From Actinokineospora xionganensis (GTDB lineage: Bacteria > Actinomycetota > Actinomycetes > Mycobacteriales > Pseudonocardiaceae), in assembly GCF_014323725.1 (NCBI RefSeq), contig NZ_JABVED010000006.1, forward strand, positions 248,001 through 312,000: a stretch of 64,000 nucleotides of DNA, written 5' to 3'. The notes below the pieces were generated by a model, which saw nothing but the letters and a program-made list of their open reading frames with translations, was not told the DNA's origin and did not search any database. The position numbers were made by a program, and so were the translations under genes. Position 1 is the first letter of the stretch; the number at the start of each line of letters is the position of its first letter. Below, piece by piece: positions 55,604-64,000 of the stretch.

Positions 55604-55639
55604 CCCAGCCGCGTCCGGTCTTGACCGGACGCGGCTGGG
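55604..55639 (+). terminator. Terminator after the S1 protease gene
   Basis: Inverted repeat CCCAGCCGCGTCCGGTC (55604-55620) and GACCGGACGCGGCTGGG (55623-55639), 17 bp perfect, only TT between the arms so the loop takes some of the stem. Eight bases past the stop. Confidence 0.85.
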
Positions 55640-55735
55640 GCCATCAATTGATGACGCCGAACGATTCGTTTGGAATGCCCGGGCCCTACAAACGGGCCGA
55701 ACCACCCGACAGGCACCCGCCACCGAAACACCCAG

Positions 55736-57121
55736 TCAGCGGTGACGGACTCTGCTTGCCGCGGCTCCCGCTCCCAGAACCAACACCAACACAGCCACTC
55801 CCCAGCGGCGCTTCTTCTCGGTCTCGGCGCCTCGGATGTCCATCGCAACCGGGGGTGGCTCCTCACTTGCCCGCAATCTCGGTCGTTTCGTCGCCGGTGG
55901 TGCCGGTGGTGGTTGGACCGCCACCTGTGGCGGCGGTGGCGGGATCGGGGTGGCAGGCGGGGCCGTGGGCGACGGGGCGGGCGGGATCGGTGGCGGTGCC
56001 ACAGGGGGAACGGGGGGACCGGTGTTGGTCGCCGTCGGCCCGGCCGCGCCCGGGGCGGGTGGGAACAGGGTGATCTCCACCGACCCGGAGATCTCCGGCA
56101 TCGGCGGTAGCGAGTTGCTCTCCGGCACCGCGACCCCAGGTTCGTGTGGGCGGGTGTTGCTCTGCGGGGGTGCGGCTCCGGGGGCGGGTGGCCGGGTGTT
56201 GGTCTGGGTGAGCCCCACGCCGGGGGCCGGCGGGCGGGTGTTGGTCGCCGTCGGGCCGCCGACTGGTGGGGTGGGCGCGCTCGCCACGCAGCCGGTCGCG
56301 TCGGCGGCGTCGACCGCGGGCCAGATGGCGATCGGTCGCACCGCCGCGTGTGGGTCGTGCAGGTCGACGCGGTAGAAGTGGCTGCGGCCCGCGATGCGGT
56401 TGGCCGCGGCGTAGAGGGCGCCGTCCGGGCCGATGAGGGCCGCGCCGTAGGGGCGACCCGGGGGGAGCTTCGGGTCGATCGCGTAGGTGACTTTGCCGGT
56501 CACGGGGTCGATCTTGACCGCTTTGCCGTAGTACGCGACGTGGGCCGAGACGCCGTAGAGCATTCCGCCGCGCGTGTCGAAGTCGTCGACCGTGCGGGCC
56601 AGTTCGTACGGGCGCAGTTCCGTGGTCCGCGCGATGCCGAGGTAGCGGGGGCTGTTCGGATCGAGCTCGATAGCGAACAGGTAGTGGCCGTCGCGGACGA
56701 GCAGATCGCCCTCGTGGATGGTGCCCGCCGTGGCGCCGGTGAGCCGGTCCTTGGGCAGGCCCGGGCCGCGCACCGCGCCCAGGTCGCGCACCGTTCCCTT
56801 CGCGTCGATCGTGACCACGTGGGCGCCGTCGGGGAACGGCCCGGTCAGGTTCCGACTCGCCAGGCCGTAGGACAGCGGGCTGCCGGGGGCGTGGCCCAGC
56901 GCGTCGACGCGGTAGCCGAGGACGCCGACGCGGTCGAGGGCGCCGTCGGCGAGGCGGACCCTGGTCAGCACGGACAGGCCGAGATCACCGATGCTGTGCA
57001 CGCGCAGGAAGACGCAACCCGCCGGGGCGGGCGCCGCGGTGCCCGGTCCGGTGACGGCCATGACACCGGCCGCACCGACCGTGCAGGCCGCGACGATGCC
57101 GGCGAGCAGGCGTCTGCTCAT
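55736..57121 (-). CDS. Secreted Pro-rich repeat protein with C-terminal membrane anchor (DUF6923-like)
   Basis: The 461-residue protein has a signal peptide (LLAGIVAACTVGAAGVMAV), a beta-propeller-like domain (about 35-290: LTRVRLADGALDRVG, GAALIGPDGALYAAANR, FYRVDLHDP) resembling DUF6923, and a long Pro-rich stalk with 14-residue repeats beginning NTRPPAPG. It ends with a basic patch, a membrane helix (WGVAVLVLVLGAGAAA) and RVRHR. It is probably displayed on the cell surface. Its ATG overlaps the stop of the DUF4239-type gene. Confidence 0.7.
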   Translation of the reverse strand: MSRRLLAGIVAACTVGAAGVMAVTGPGTAAPAPAGCVFLRVHSIGDLGLSVLTRVRLADGALDRVGVLGYRVDALGHAPGSPLSYGLASRNLTGPFPDGAHVVTIDAKGTVRDLGAVRGPGLPKDRLTGATAGTIHEGDLLVRDGHYLFAIELDPNSPRYLGIARTTELRPYELARTVDDFDTRGGMLYGVSAHVAYYGKAVKIDPVTGKVTYAIDPKLPPGRPYGAALIGPDGALYAAANRIAGRSHFYRVDLHDPHAAVRPIAIWPAVDAADATGCVASAPTPPVGGPTATNTRPPAPGVGLTQTNTRPPAPGAAPPQSNTRPHEPGVAVPESNSLPPMPEISGSVEITLFPPAPGAAGPTATNTGPPVPPVAPPPIPPAPSPTAPPATPIPPPPPQVAVQPPPAPPATKRPRLRASEEPPPVAMDIRGAETEKKRRWGVAVLVLVLGAGAAASRVRHR

Positions 57122-57882
57122 TGCAAGCGCGCCAGAACCGACTCGAACGCGTCCGGTCCGACCTGTGCGCCGCCCGCGTACGGGTTCTGCAGTTGGTGGG
57201 TCGCGAACAGCAGCAGCGACAGCGTGCCCGCGAGGACCGCCACGATCAGGATGTGCGTCTTCGGGCGCGGCCCGCCGAACAGCAGCGGCAGGGCGACCGA
57301 CATGACGCTGCCCGCGAGCAGCGCGAACCACACCACGTCGCTGACGCCTTCACTGCCCGCGGCGTTGAGGCGCTCCTGCCTGGCCTCGTAGACCGTCCAC
57401 AGCTTGTCCGCCGCCTCGGTCTTCTGGTCGTTCTGCCACTCGTCGGCGGCGGTGGCCTGGCTGATCGCGGAGCGCATCCGCTCGAGGTCGCGCCAGCCCT
57501 GATCACCCGTGTCGCCGTTGCCCTCGCGCATCAGCGGCCACTCCTTGTCGAGGACCGTGCTCGCGTAGGACACCGACAGGTCGCGCACCTCCGACCGGGT
57601 GGGCTCCGGCAGCGCCTCGGCCGCCCAACTGGCCGCGACCAGGCTGTCGGCCTCGCGGTACGCGCCTTCCTCGGCGTGGCTGACCGCGTCGAACAGGGAG
57701 ATCAGGACGAACGCGAGAAGCACCGCGTGCAGCCCGCCGACGATGGTGAACACCTGGCCCGCCGCCTCGTTGTTCTCGACCACGCCGTGCGTCTCGCCGA
57801 CGCGGCGGACCACATAGGCAACCAGACCGGCGACGACCGCCGCGCCCAACACCCAGAAGAGGCCGGCGACGTAGATGTGCAT
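57118..57882 (-). CDS. DUF4239-like membrane protein
   Basis: The ATG at 57882 has GAAGG six bases upstream; an ATG at 57888 is the alternative. The 254-residue protein has two N-terminal helices (LFWVLGAAVVAGLVAYVV, VGGLHAVLLAFVLISLFDAV), a long soluble helical middle (DSLVAASWAAEALPEPTRSE, WRDLERMRSAI) and two C-terminal helices, the DUF4239 layout. Function unknown. Coupled by ATGA to the surface repeat protein gene. Confidence 0.8.
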   Translation of the reverse strand: MHIYVAGLFWVLGAAVVAGLVAYVVRRVGETHGVVENNEAAGQVFTIVGGLHAVLLAFVLISLFDAVSHAEEGAYREADSLVAASWAAEALPEPTRSEVRDLSVSYASTVLDKEWPLMREGNGDTGDQGWRDLERMRSAISQATAADEWQNDQKTEAADKLWTVYEARQERLNAAGSEGVSDVVWFALLAGSVMSVALPLLFGGPRPKTHILIVAVLAGTLSLLLFATHQLQNPYAGGAQVGPDAFESVLARLQ

Positions 57883-58027
57883 GCCCATCCTTCCCAGAGA
57901 AAAATGCTTAAACACCAAGGAAATCGTGTCCGGCCGGGAAGCGCATGGGATGTCTGGATGATCTTTGTACTCGATCGGATGACGCCCGCTACGCCGGCTG
58001 TGCACTCCGCGCTCCTACACTCCACCC

Positions 58028-59077
58028 GTGGAATACCAGCTCACCGCCAGCCTGTCCCCCGCGCCCGGGACCGCCGACCTCGACCCGCTGCAGCGCCACG
58101 GCGTCGCCGCCCTGCTCGACGAGCAGCTCGACCTGCTGGCCGGGATCGAGGGTCCCGACGGCATCGAGGTCGAGCCGCTCGACCACCGGATCGCGGTTCA
58201 CCCGACCGGCGCGGTGATCACGTGGCTGGTCGACTCGCCCGCCCTGGCCTTCGCCGAGGAAGCGGCCCGGCACGTGCTCACCGAGATGATCGCGCAGACC
58301 GAGCTGCTCGAAGGGTGGACGGTCGGCCGCTGCGAGGTCATCGCCTCCGACGACGACCTCGAGGCCGCGCTCGGCGCGAAGATCACCGAGCCGGAGGAAC
58401 TGGAGGACGACGAGGCCGAGCTGACCGAGGAGGAGATCACCGCCCTGCGCGATGAGCTGCTCGTCTCGGCGGCGACGCTGCGCGCGTTCGGCCCGGAGGC
58501 GTTCGGCCACAACCCGGACGACCCGGAGTGCGTGATCTCCGAGGAGGCGGCCCGGCTGGTGGCGGGCGCGCTGGTGCAGGGCATGGAGATCCTCACCGAC
58601 GAGCTGTTCGCCGACATCCAGGAGCTCGAGGACGCCGAGGGCGCCGCGGGCGAGGTCGAGGCGCTCAGCGTGATCAACCAGCTCCCGCTGCGCTACGCCG
58701 ACCACTACGGCGCGCTGTTCGCCAAGCAGTTCCTGGTGACGACGTCGATCCTGGGCTATCGCCTCTCCCAGCCCGACTGGGTCGCGCCGCTGTGCACGGC
58801 CGAGGCGCTGGCGCTGCACGTGCTCAAGGGCGAGGCCGCGGTCCAGCTCGACCTGGCGGGCCTGCTCGACGAGCTGCCGATCAAGGAGATCCTCACCGCG
58901 TTCGACGAGCACGCCTTCGCCGACCTCGACCACGAGCGGCTCTTCGACCTCGCGACCGAGGGCGAGGACGACATCGACCTGCTCGGCACCCCCGGCCTCG
59001 ACTTCGACGAGTGGTTCCTGCCGCGCAACGCGGGACCGCTGCACCCGTACCTGGCGATCGAGCACTTCCCGGAGTAG
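58028..59077 (+). CDS. Hypothetical acidic cytoplasmic protein
   Basis: The 349-residue protein (GTG start) is strongly acidic, with an EPEELEDDEAELTEEEI linker and a largely helical remainder (LRYADHYGALFAKQFLVTTSI, LLDELPIKEILTAFDEHAF). No signal peptide, membrane helix or known motif. Codon use matches the neighbours, so it is a real gene. The family was not recognised. Confidence 0.75.
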   Translation: MEYQLTASLSPAPGTADLDPLQRHGVAALLDEQLDLLAGIEGPDGIEVEPLDHRIAVHPTGAVITWLVDSPALAFAEEAARHVLTEMIAQTELLEGWTVGRCEVIASDDDLEAALGAKITEPEELEDDEAELTEEEITALRDELLVSAATLRAFGPEAFGHNPDDPECVISEEAARLVAGALVQGMEILTDELFADIQELEDAEGAAGEVEALSVINQLPLRYADHYGALFAKQFLVTTSILGYRLSQPDWVAPLCTAEALALHVLKGEAAVQLDLAGLLDELPIKEILTAFDEHAFADLDHERLFDLATEGEDDIDLLGTPGLDFDEWFLPRNAGPLHPYLAIEHFPE

Positions 59078-59214
59078 CGGTCCCAGAGTCCGGGACGCCG
59101 TTGACCGCGCGTCCCGGCCCTGGTCAACTCGCAGTGTGCGAATCGTGACCGTGCTGCCGCGATGTCGGCCTTGACCGCCGCCGACCCAGTCACCTCGCAC
59201 CCTTTGGATCCCAC

Positions 59215-59679
59215 ATGGCAACGCCTCTGTTCAGCGCGCCCGAAACCACCCGACTCGCCCTGACAGTCCACCTGACCGCCGACGCGGACCGGCTCCCCGA
59301 CCTGTTCGGCGCACTGAGCGCCCTTGGCACGGTCGAGTCGATCGACCCGCTGCCCGGCGTGGTCGTCCCCCTGCCGCGTTCAGCGCCGCTGCGGTTGGCG
59401 GTGGGCTCCCGCAAGGTGTTCTGGCGCGGCCGTGAGGTGGCGCTGACCAGGCTGGAGTTCGACCTGCTGCATCACCTCGTGGCTCGGCAGGCGCGGGTGC
59501 ACCGGCGGCGGGCGCTGATGGCGGAGGTGTGGCACACGACGTATGTCAGCGAGCGGACGGTGGATGTCCATGTGCGCAGGCTTCGCGGCAAGATCAACGC
59601 GGATCGGGAGCTGATTCGGACGGTTCGAGGGGTTGGTTATCAGTTCTCGGATCCGACGCTTGCGTTCGTCGAGATCTGA
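59215..59679 (+). CDS. Receiver-less OmpR/PhoB-type winged-helix protein
   Basis: The 154-residue protein has an N-terminal segment of about 60 residues not recognised, then a Trans_reg_C winged helix: VALTRLEFDLLHHLVARQARVHRR split over its start, LMAEVWHTTYVSERTVDVHV, RRLRGKINADRELIRTVRGVGYQF in part. No phospho-acceptor receiver domain is present, so it is not a standard response regulator. Small proteins of this type occur in actinobacteria and may be orphan regulators. Confidence 0.75.
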   Translation: MATPLFSAPETTRLALTVHLTADADRLPDLFGALSALGTVESIDPLPGVVVPLPRSAPLRLAVGSRKVFWRGREVALTRLEFDLLHHLVARQARVHRRRALMAEVWHTTYVSERTVDVHVRRLRGKINADRELIRTVRGVGYQFSDPTLAFVEI

Positions 59680-59737
59680 GGCGCTGACATTGGCCGGTGG
59701 CGCCTGTTTGGATCGAGAGATTTTGGGGTGTGCGATG

Positions 59738-60679
59738 TCAGCCGCGGAATGCCCGTCGATAGCCTGATGGTGAGGTGTGCAGGGCGCGGGAGAAGTGGTG
59801 GCGGAAGGTCACCGGGCTATCGAATCCCACGGCTGCGGCGATCTCCGCGACCGACTGGTCCGAAGCCTCCAGCAACGGCAGGCTCGCCTGCACCCGCTGG
59901 GCGATCAGCCACCGGATCGGACTGGTCCCGCTGCTGTCCTTGAACCGCCGCAAATACGACCGTGTCGACATGTGCGCCCGCTGGGCAAGCGAGCCGACGG
60001 TGATCGGTGAGGTCAGATTGGCCATTGCCCAAGCCATCGTCGCCGTCACCGCGTCGTCCTCCGGCGCTGGGACCGGGGACTCGATGAACTGTGCCTGCCC
60101 ACCCTCGCGATGTGGTGGCACGACAAGCCTCCGGGCGACCGCGTTCGCCACCGCGGCTCCATGATCGGTGCGGATCAGGTGCACGCAGAGGTCCAGGCCC
60201 GCGGCGCTGCCCGCGCTGGTCAGGACGTCGCCCTCGTCGACGTAGAGGACATCCGGGTCGACCGAGACCGATGGAAAGCGCGCAGCCAGCCGATCCGCGT
60301 AGCGCCAGTGCGTGGTCGCACGGCGGCCGTCGAGCAAACCGGCCTCGGCGAGGGCGAACGCGCCCGAGCAGATGGACACCAGCCGAGCGCCGCGCCCGTG
60401 GGCTGACCGCAGAGCTTCCAACAGCGCGCGCGAGCAAGATCCGCGCACGTCGGGCACGCCGGGGATGATCACTGTGTCCGCCGCCGCGAGGTCGTCGAGC
60501 CCGCCGTCGGTGTGCAGGCGCGCGCCGCCGATCACGGTGACCTCGTGGGCTTCCGCGCAGACGGTGAGGCGGTACCAGTCCACGTCGAGTTCCGGCCGTG
60601 GCAGCCCGAAGACCTCGGTGACGATGCCGAGTTCGAACATCGACATGCCTGGATAGGCCAGCACGCTCACAGTGCGCAT
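59738..60679 (-). CDS. GlxA-family AraC-type transcriptional regulator
   Basis: The 313-residue protein has a DJ-1/PfpI domain (LAYPGMSMFELGIVTEVFG, SICSGAFALAEAGLLDGRRA) and an AraC HTH pair (LAQRAHMSTRSYLRRFKDSSG, AEIAAAVGFDSPVTFRHHF). It is divergent from a rhodanese gene across 71 bp, an arrangement seen often in actinobacteria, so it probably controls that gene. Confidence 0.9.
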   Translation of the reverse strand: MRTVSVLAYPGMSMFELGIVTEVFGLPRPELDVDWYRLTVCAEAHEVTVIGGARLHTDGGLDDLAAADTVIIPGVPDVRGSCSRALLEALRSAHGRGARLVSICSGAFALAEAGLLDGRRATTHWRYADRLAARFPSVSVDPDVLYVDEGDVLTSAGSAAGLDLCVHLIRTDHGAAVANAVARRLVVPPHREGGQAQFIESPVPAPEDDAVTATMAWAMANLTSPITVGSLAQRAHMSTRSYLRRFKDSSGTSPIRWLIAQRVQASLPLLEASDQSVAEIAAAVGFDSPVTFRHHFSRALHTSPSGYRRAFRG

Positions 60680-60750
60680 GGCGAGATGTTAGCGAACAAC
60701 GGCATTCGCGCCACTCCCGCCGCCGGGGCTCGCGGCCCGAGGATTGCCCC

Positions 60751-61173
60751 ATGAACCACGCCGCCATCGCCCACTTCAGCATTCGCCTCGCCTTCGAGAC
60801 CGACGCCAGCGACGTGCACGCCGCCCTGCCGACCGGGGAGATCGTCCTGGTCGACTCGCGGTCCGCCGAGTCGTGGGACCAGGGGCACGTGCCCGGCGCG
60901 CTGCACCTGCCGACCGCCCGTGTCGCCGCCGAGGCGGCGGGACTCGTGCCGCTGACGGCGGCCGTCGTCACCTACTGCTGGGGGCCGGGCTGCAATGGCG
61001 CGACGCGGGCGGCGCTGGAGTTCGCGAAGCTCGGCTACCAGGTCAAGGAGATGCTCGGCGGGTTCGAATACTGGGCGCGCGAAGGGTTCGAGGTCGAAAG
61101 CGCGACCGGCCGCACACGCGGCGTGGTCGACCCGCTGACCGCCCCGGCGCACGCGATCACCTGCGGGTGCTGA
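60751..61173 (+). CDS. Rhodanese-like sulfurtransferase
   Basis: The 140-residue single-domain protein has VDSRSAESWDQGHVPGALHLP and the active-site loop YCWGPGCNGATRAA with its catalytic Cys, then LGYQVKEMLGGFEYWAREG. Rhodaneses carry a persulfide sulfur. The C-terminal HAITCGC adds two further Cys. It is divergent from the GlxA-type regulator. Confidence 0.88.
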   Translation: MNHAAIAHFSIRLAFETDASDVHAALPTGEIVLVDSRSAESWDQGHVPGALHLPTARVAAEAAGLVPLTAAVVTYCWGPGCNGATRAALEFAKLGYQVKEMLGGFEYWAREGFEVESATGRTRGVVDPLTAPAHAITCGC

Positions 61174-61247
61174 CAGCGTTTCGGCAGGCCGGAGCGGGGT
61201 AGCCAGAAGAGATCCCTTTTGTTCCTTTCGCTCCGGAAGGAGACGAC

Positions 61248-61799
61248 ATGTCAACCGGCACGATCATCGGCATCGTCATCGCCGTCGTCGTGATCCTCGT
61301 GGTGATCGCGGTCCTGGCCATGATGCGCGGGCGCCGCACGCACCTGCGCGAGCAGTTCGGCCCGGAATATGACCGCACCGTGCGCGAACACCCGCGCCGC
61401 GAGGCCGAGCGCGAGTTGGCCCAGCGGGAGAAGCGGCACTCCAAGCTCGACATCAAGGAGCTCTCGCCGACGCTGCGGGACCGCTACTCACAGCACTGGG
61501 CGCTCGTGCAGGAGCAGTTCGTGGACCAGCCGAGCCCGTCGGTCGAGGAGGCTGACCGGCTCGTGACCGCGCTGATGGCCGAGCGCGGCTACCCCACGGA
61601 GGACTACGACCAGCAGGTCGCCGACCTGTCGGTCGGACACGCCCGGACCTTGGAGCACTACCGCGAGGCGCACGAGATCAAGGAGCGCAACGCCCGCACC
61701 CAGGTCTCCACCGAGGAACTGCGCGCCGCGATGGTGCATTACCGGGCGCTGTTCGACGACCTGCTCGGGAAGGCCGAACACCGCGCTGACCAGCGATAA
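61248..61799 (+). CDS. Membrane-anchored protein, first of a paralogous pair
   Basis: ATG start after AAGGAGACGAC. The 183-residue protein has one N-terminal membrane helix (IIGIVIAVVVILVVIAVLAMM), a charged coiled-coil-like stretch (EAERELAQREKRHSKLDI) and a C-terminal domain with YSQHWALVQEQFVDQPSPSV, DRLVTALM and TEELRAAMVHYRALFDDLL. That last domain is shared with the next gene. Known as a common actinobacterial type without assigned function. Confidence 0.75.
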   Translation: MSTGTIIGIVIAVVVILVVIAVLAMMRGRRTHLREQFGPEYDRTVREHPRREAERELAQREKRHSKLDIKELSPTLRDRYSQHWALVQEQFVDQPSPSVEEADRLVTALMAERGYPTEDYDQQVADLSVGHARTLEHYREAHEIKERNARTQVSTEELRAAMVHYRALFDDLLGKAEHRADQR

Positions 61800-61813
61800 C
61801 CGTGGAGGTACCC

Positions 61814-62668
61814 GTGCCACACGAGACCGAACACCAAGATCCTCGACAACAACCGAGCCAGCCCCCGCGGAACGTCGGCTTATCCGCATCGGATGAGGAC
61901 CGGCGGCCCGGGGATGAAAGCCACTCCACCGAAGTCCCCACGAGACGGGCGCCCACGCACGACGAGTCTGCGGACGTCCGGCGCGAAGGCAGGCCGCAGC
62001 CCGGCCCCCGCGGCACGCAGGCGCTGATGCCGCCGACCCACGGCGCGGACGAAGCGTCGCGGCAGCCGCAAGCAAGCAGGCCAACGGAAGCCGGGCCCAT
62101 GTCGGGACAACCTGAGCGGCCGATCGGCCCCGACCGGCCTGGCGGGCCGATGGACCGGCGCGGCGAACACGGCACCGCCGCGGGACAGCCAGGCAGGCCG
62201 ATTGCACCCGGGCAGCCCGGCGGTGTGGGCATGACGCAGCCGCACGCGGGCCTCGTCCCGCCCGCTGAGGCCGCCATGACGGTCCCGCCAGGCGAGGCGG
62301 CCGTCGCGCAGGAGGCGCCCCGCGCCGACGCGGGCGACCGGGCGGCGGAGTTCGGTCCGCGCTCGACGGACCGGATAGCCCCCGAGATCGACCGCGACGC
62401 AGGTCAAACCGGACCCGGCAAGCTGTTCCGGCCGGACGAGGCCTCGCGGCTGCGGGGTGAGTGGCAGCGGGTGCAGGCGACCTTCGTCGACAATCCCCAG
62501 GAGGCGGTGCGGGGCGCGGACGCGCTGGTCACCGATGTGATCCGGACGCTGCAGAACTCGATGGCCGACCGCCACAAGTCTCTCCGGCGTTCCACCCAGG
62601 ACACCGAGGAACTGCGCCAGAGCCTCCACCAATACCGAGCCCTGCTCGATCAGCTCCTCAACGCATGA
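61814..62668 (+). CDS. Disordered Pro-rich protein with the same C-terminal domain as its neighbour
   Basis: The GTG at 61814 has GGAGG five bases upstream; an in-frame GTG at 61802 is the alternative. The 284-residue protein has about 190 residues of low-complexity Pro/Gly/Gln/Arg sequence and a C-terminal domain with LRGEWQRVQATFVDNPQEAV, ADALVTDVIRTLQNSMADRH and TEELRQSLHQYRALLDQLL, matching the domain of the preceding gene. No membrane segment. The two are co-transcribed and may interact. Confidence 0.72.
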   Translation: MPHETEHQDPRQQPSQPPRNVGLSASDEDRRPGDESHSTEVPTRRAPTHDESADVRREGRPQPGPRGTQALMPPTHGADEASRQPQASRPTEAGPMSGQPERPIGPDRPGGPMDRRGEHGTAAGQPGRPIAPGQPGGVGMTQPHAGLVPPAEAAMTVPPGEAAVAQEAPRADAGDRAAEFGPRSTDRIAPEIDRDAGQTGPGKLFRPDEASRLRGEWQRVQATFVDNPQEAVRGADALVTDVIRTLQNSMADRHKSLRRSTQDTEELRQSLHQYRALLDQLLNA

Positions 62669-62763
62669 CACCTCTGCGGTCGCCCTTCCAGCCCCCGGCG
62701 GAAGGGCGACTCACCGTTTTGTCAGGCGCGTGGGGCAGACTGACAGTGCCCGAAGGAGACCTC

Positions 62764-63279
62764 ATGTATGCACTGTTCGACACGGCCATTGGTCGCTGTG
62801 GTGTCGCCTGGGGGCCGAACGGGATTACCGCTGTCCAGCTTCCCGAGAAGGACGACGCCGCAACGGTTCGTCGCCTCGGCGGTGGCGAGCAATCCCCTCC
62901 GCCCGCGCACGTGCGTGCGGCGATCGAGCGGATGACCGCGCTGCTGGCAGGTGCGGCCGACGATCTGGCCGACATCGAGCTCGATCCGGCCGGGATTCCC
63001 GAGTTCCACCAACAGGTCTACCGCATCGCCCGGGCCATCCCGCCGGGACAGACGCTCACCTACGGCGAGGTCGCGCGCGAGCTGGGCATGCCCGGTTCCG
63101 CCCAGGCTGTCGGACAGGCGCTGGGCCGCAACCCGTACCCGATCATCGTTCCGTGCCACCGGGTGCTCGGCGCGGGCGGCAAGATCGGCGGGTTCTCCGC
63201 GGGCGGCGGCTCCGCCACCAAGCTCCGCATGCTCACCATCGAGGGCGCGGCCCCCAACGGTCAGCCGTCTCTGTTCTGA
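62764..63279 (+). CDS. ogt: Methylated-DNA-protein-cysteine methyltransferase
   Basis: It repairs O6-alkylguanine by transfer to its own Cys. The ATG at 62764 follows GAAGGAG. The 171-residue protein has FHQQVYRIARAIPPGQTLTYGEVAR (quoted in part by role: the HTH), the active site IIVPCHRVLGAGGKIGGFS and a final LRMLTIEGA. Normal length for Ogt. Confidence 0.92.
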   Translation: MYALFDTAIGRCGVAWGPNGITAVQLPEKDDAATVRRLGGGEQSPPPAHVRAAIERMTALLAGAADDLADIELDPAGIPEFHQQVYRIARAIPPGQTLTYGEVARELGMPGSAQAVGQALGRNPYPIIVPCHRVLGAGGKIGGFSAGGGSATKLRMLTIEGAAPNGQPSLF

Positions 63280-63317
63280 CGCAGCCGAGGGGGCCTCAGC
63301 CCCCTCGGCAACGTGGG

Positions 63318-64000
63318 TCAGCTCGTGTAGTCCGCCACCAGACTCACGCCCGAGTAAGCGGAGTATCCGTACATGGTGACGTGGTACGTGCCCGCCTGCG
63401 CCGTGGTGAACGCGCAGCGCTCGGTCGACGAGCTCGTAGTCGAGCGGCAGTCGTAGGAACTGGTCGACGCGGCGCTGCCGAACTTGACGTACAGGTCCAT
63501 GTCGCCGGTGCCGCCAGAGGTCGAGAACGACAGGTTCGTCGCCCCCGCGGGAACGGACAGGGTGTACGCGGTCGACGAACCGGAGGCGCCGGACAGCCCG
63601 GTGAGCGTGGTGCCCCTGGACAGCTGGTTGGCCGGGGTGGCGGTGCCGCCGCGGAAGGCGGCGATGGTGGCCTTCGTCTGCTCGAGGACCCGCGCGTTGT
63701 CACTGCGGTCGGTGGTGCCCATCGCGACGCCGTTGTAGGTCTTGCGCGGGTTCGACCAGTAGTTGAGGCGCGGGCAGCTCGACGTGCAGTTGTAGGCCAT
63801 GATCGTGCGCCACGAGTTGCCGTACCGGTAGCCGTGGCCGTAGGCGTACGGCGTGGTCTTCGAGTCGGTCGCCGGGTCGTGCCGGGCGGACTGCAGGTGG
63901 CCGATCTCGTGGCCGAAGCTGTAGTAGCCGGTCGCGCAGGTGCGGGCCACCACGGCGAACGCGGTCGCCGCCGAGGAGCCGATGCCCGAGGCGATGCCGC
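63318..64000 (-). CDS. Secreted zinc metalloprotease with PPC domain (5' part outside window)
   Basis: The frame is open to the window edge, so the start and signal peptide are missing. Visible: GHEIGHLQSARHD, an HExxHxxxxxHD metzincin-like zinc motif, a Met-turn-like TIMAYNC, and from about residue 125 a PPC domain (TAYTLSVPAGATNLSFST, GDMDLYVKFG, GTYHVTMYGYSAYSGVSL). It is the same architecture as the protease at 6767-8179, though the sequences differ. Confidence 0.85.
   Translation of the reverse strand, partial: GIASGIGSSAATAFAVVARTCATGYYSFGHEIGHLQSARHDPATDSKTTPYAYGHGYRYGNSWRTIMAYNCTSSCPRLNYWSNPRKTYNGVAMGTTDRSDNARVLEQTKATIAAFRGGTATPANQLSRGTTLTGLSGASGSSTAYTLSVPAGATNLSFSTSGGTGDMDLYVKFGSAASTSSYDCRSTTSSSTERCAFTTAQAGTYHVTMYGYSAYSGVSLVADYTS

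Overview
The window is high-GC actinobacterial DNA with frequent GTG starts, many ATGA/GTGA stop-start overlaps and secreted proteases. Gene families and order suggest a filamentous actinomycete, most likely Pseudonocardiaceae-like; this rests on gene content, not on a marker-gene comparison. Two blocks match Mycobacterium tuberculosis gene order as I know it: dinG / pncB / clpS-DUF2017-P1 peptidase-mec-cysO-cysM-rhomboid-murI-MBL-rph-rdgB (Rv1329c-Rv1341) and serB2-ctaD (Rv3042c-Rv3043c).

Layout. 1-13 kb: a truncated membrane protein, an LCP cell-wall ligase, a small XRE regulator, a Baeyer-Villiger-type monooxygenase divergent from a TetR regulator, a tRNA with a Leu(UAG) anticodon but a short variable loop, a secreted zinc metalloprotease, smpB, bcp, a beta-lactamase-like lipoprotein, and GlxA and DJ-1/PfpI genes. 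13-26 kb: the conserved murI/rph/rdgB and mec-cysO-cysM sulfur-carrier cysteine operons with a racemase, an SRPBCC gene, mazEF and a frameshifted tnpB inserted among them, then clpS and the NAD-salvage genes pncB-pncA, the latter overlapping a UDP-GlcNAc 2-epimerase gene. 26.9-30.1 kb: an exosortase-like cassette, made of an exosortase-family membrane protein with the Cys/Arg/His triad, a processive GT2 glycosyltransferase, and a divergent operon of two putative C-terminally sorted surface proteins. 30-41 kb: dinG, hypotheticals, a Pth2-like protein, serB, ctaD, a second frameshifted tnpB, proA. 41-49.5 kb: a methyltransferase, an M50-like protease, a flavin monooxygenase divergent from its TetR, an LLM flavoprotein with a SnoaL-like partner, a cold-shock gene and tex. 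49.6-54 kb: a one-polypeptide sigma factor / zinc anti-sigma / membrane / CAP-domain protein divergent from a secreted CAP protein, followed by ankyrin, STAS and XRE genes. 54.5-64 kb: a secreted S1 protease, a Pro-rich repeat surface protein with a DUF4239 partner, a receiver-less winged-helix protein, GlxA/rhodanese, two tandem paralogues, ogt and a truncated second secreted metalloprotease.

The best candidates for something undescribed are the exosortase/GT2/anchor-protein cassette, whose two divergent operons share an upstream motif in the same relative orientation and spacing, and the sigma-ZAS-TM-CAP fusion beside a free CAP protein. The class I tRNA with a UAG anticodon also deserves attention. 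No rRNA, CRISPR array, prophage or replication origin was seen.
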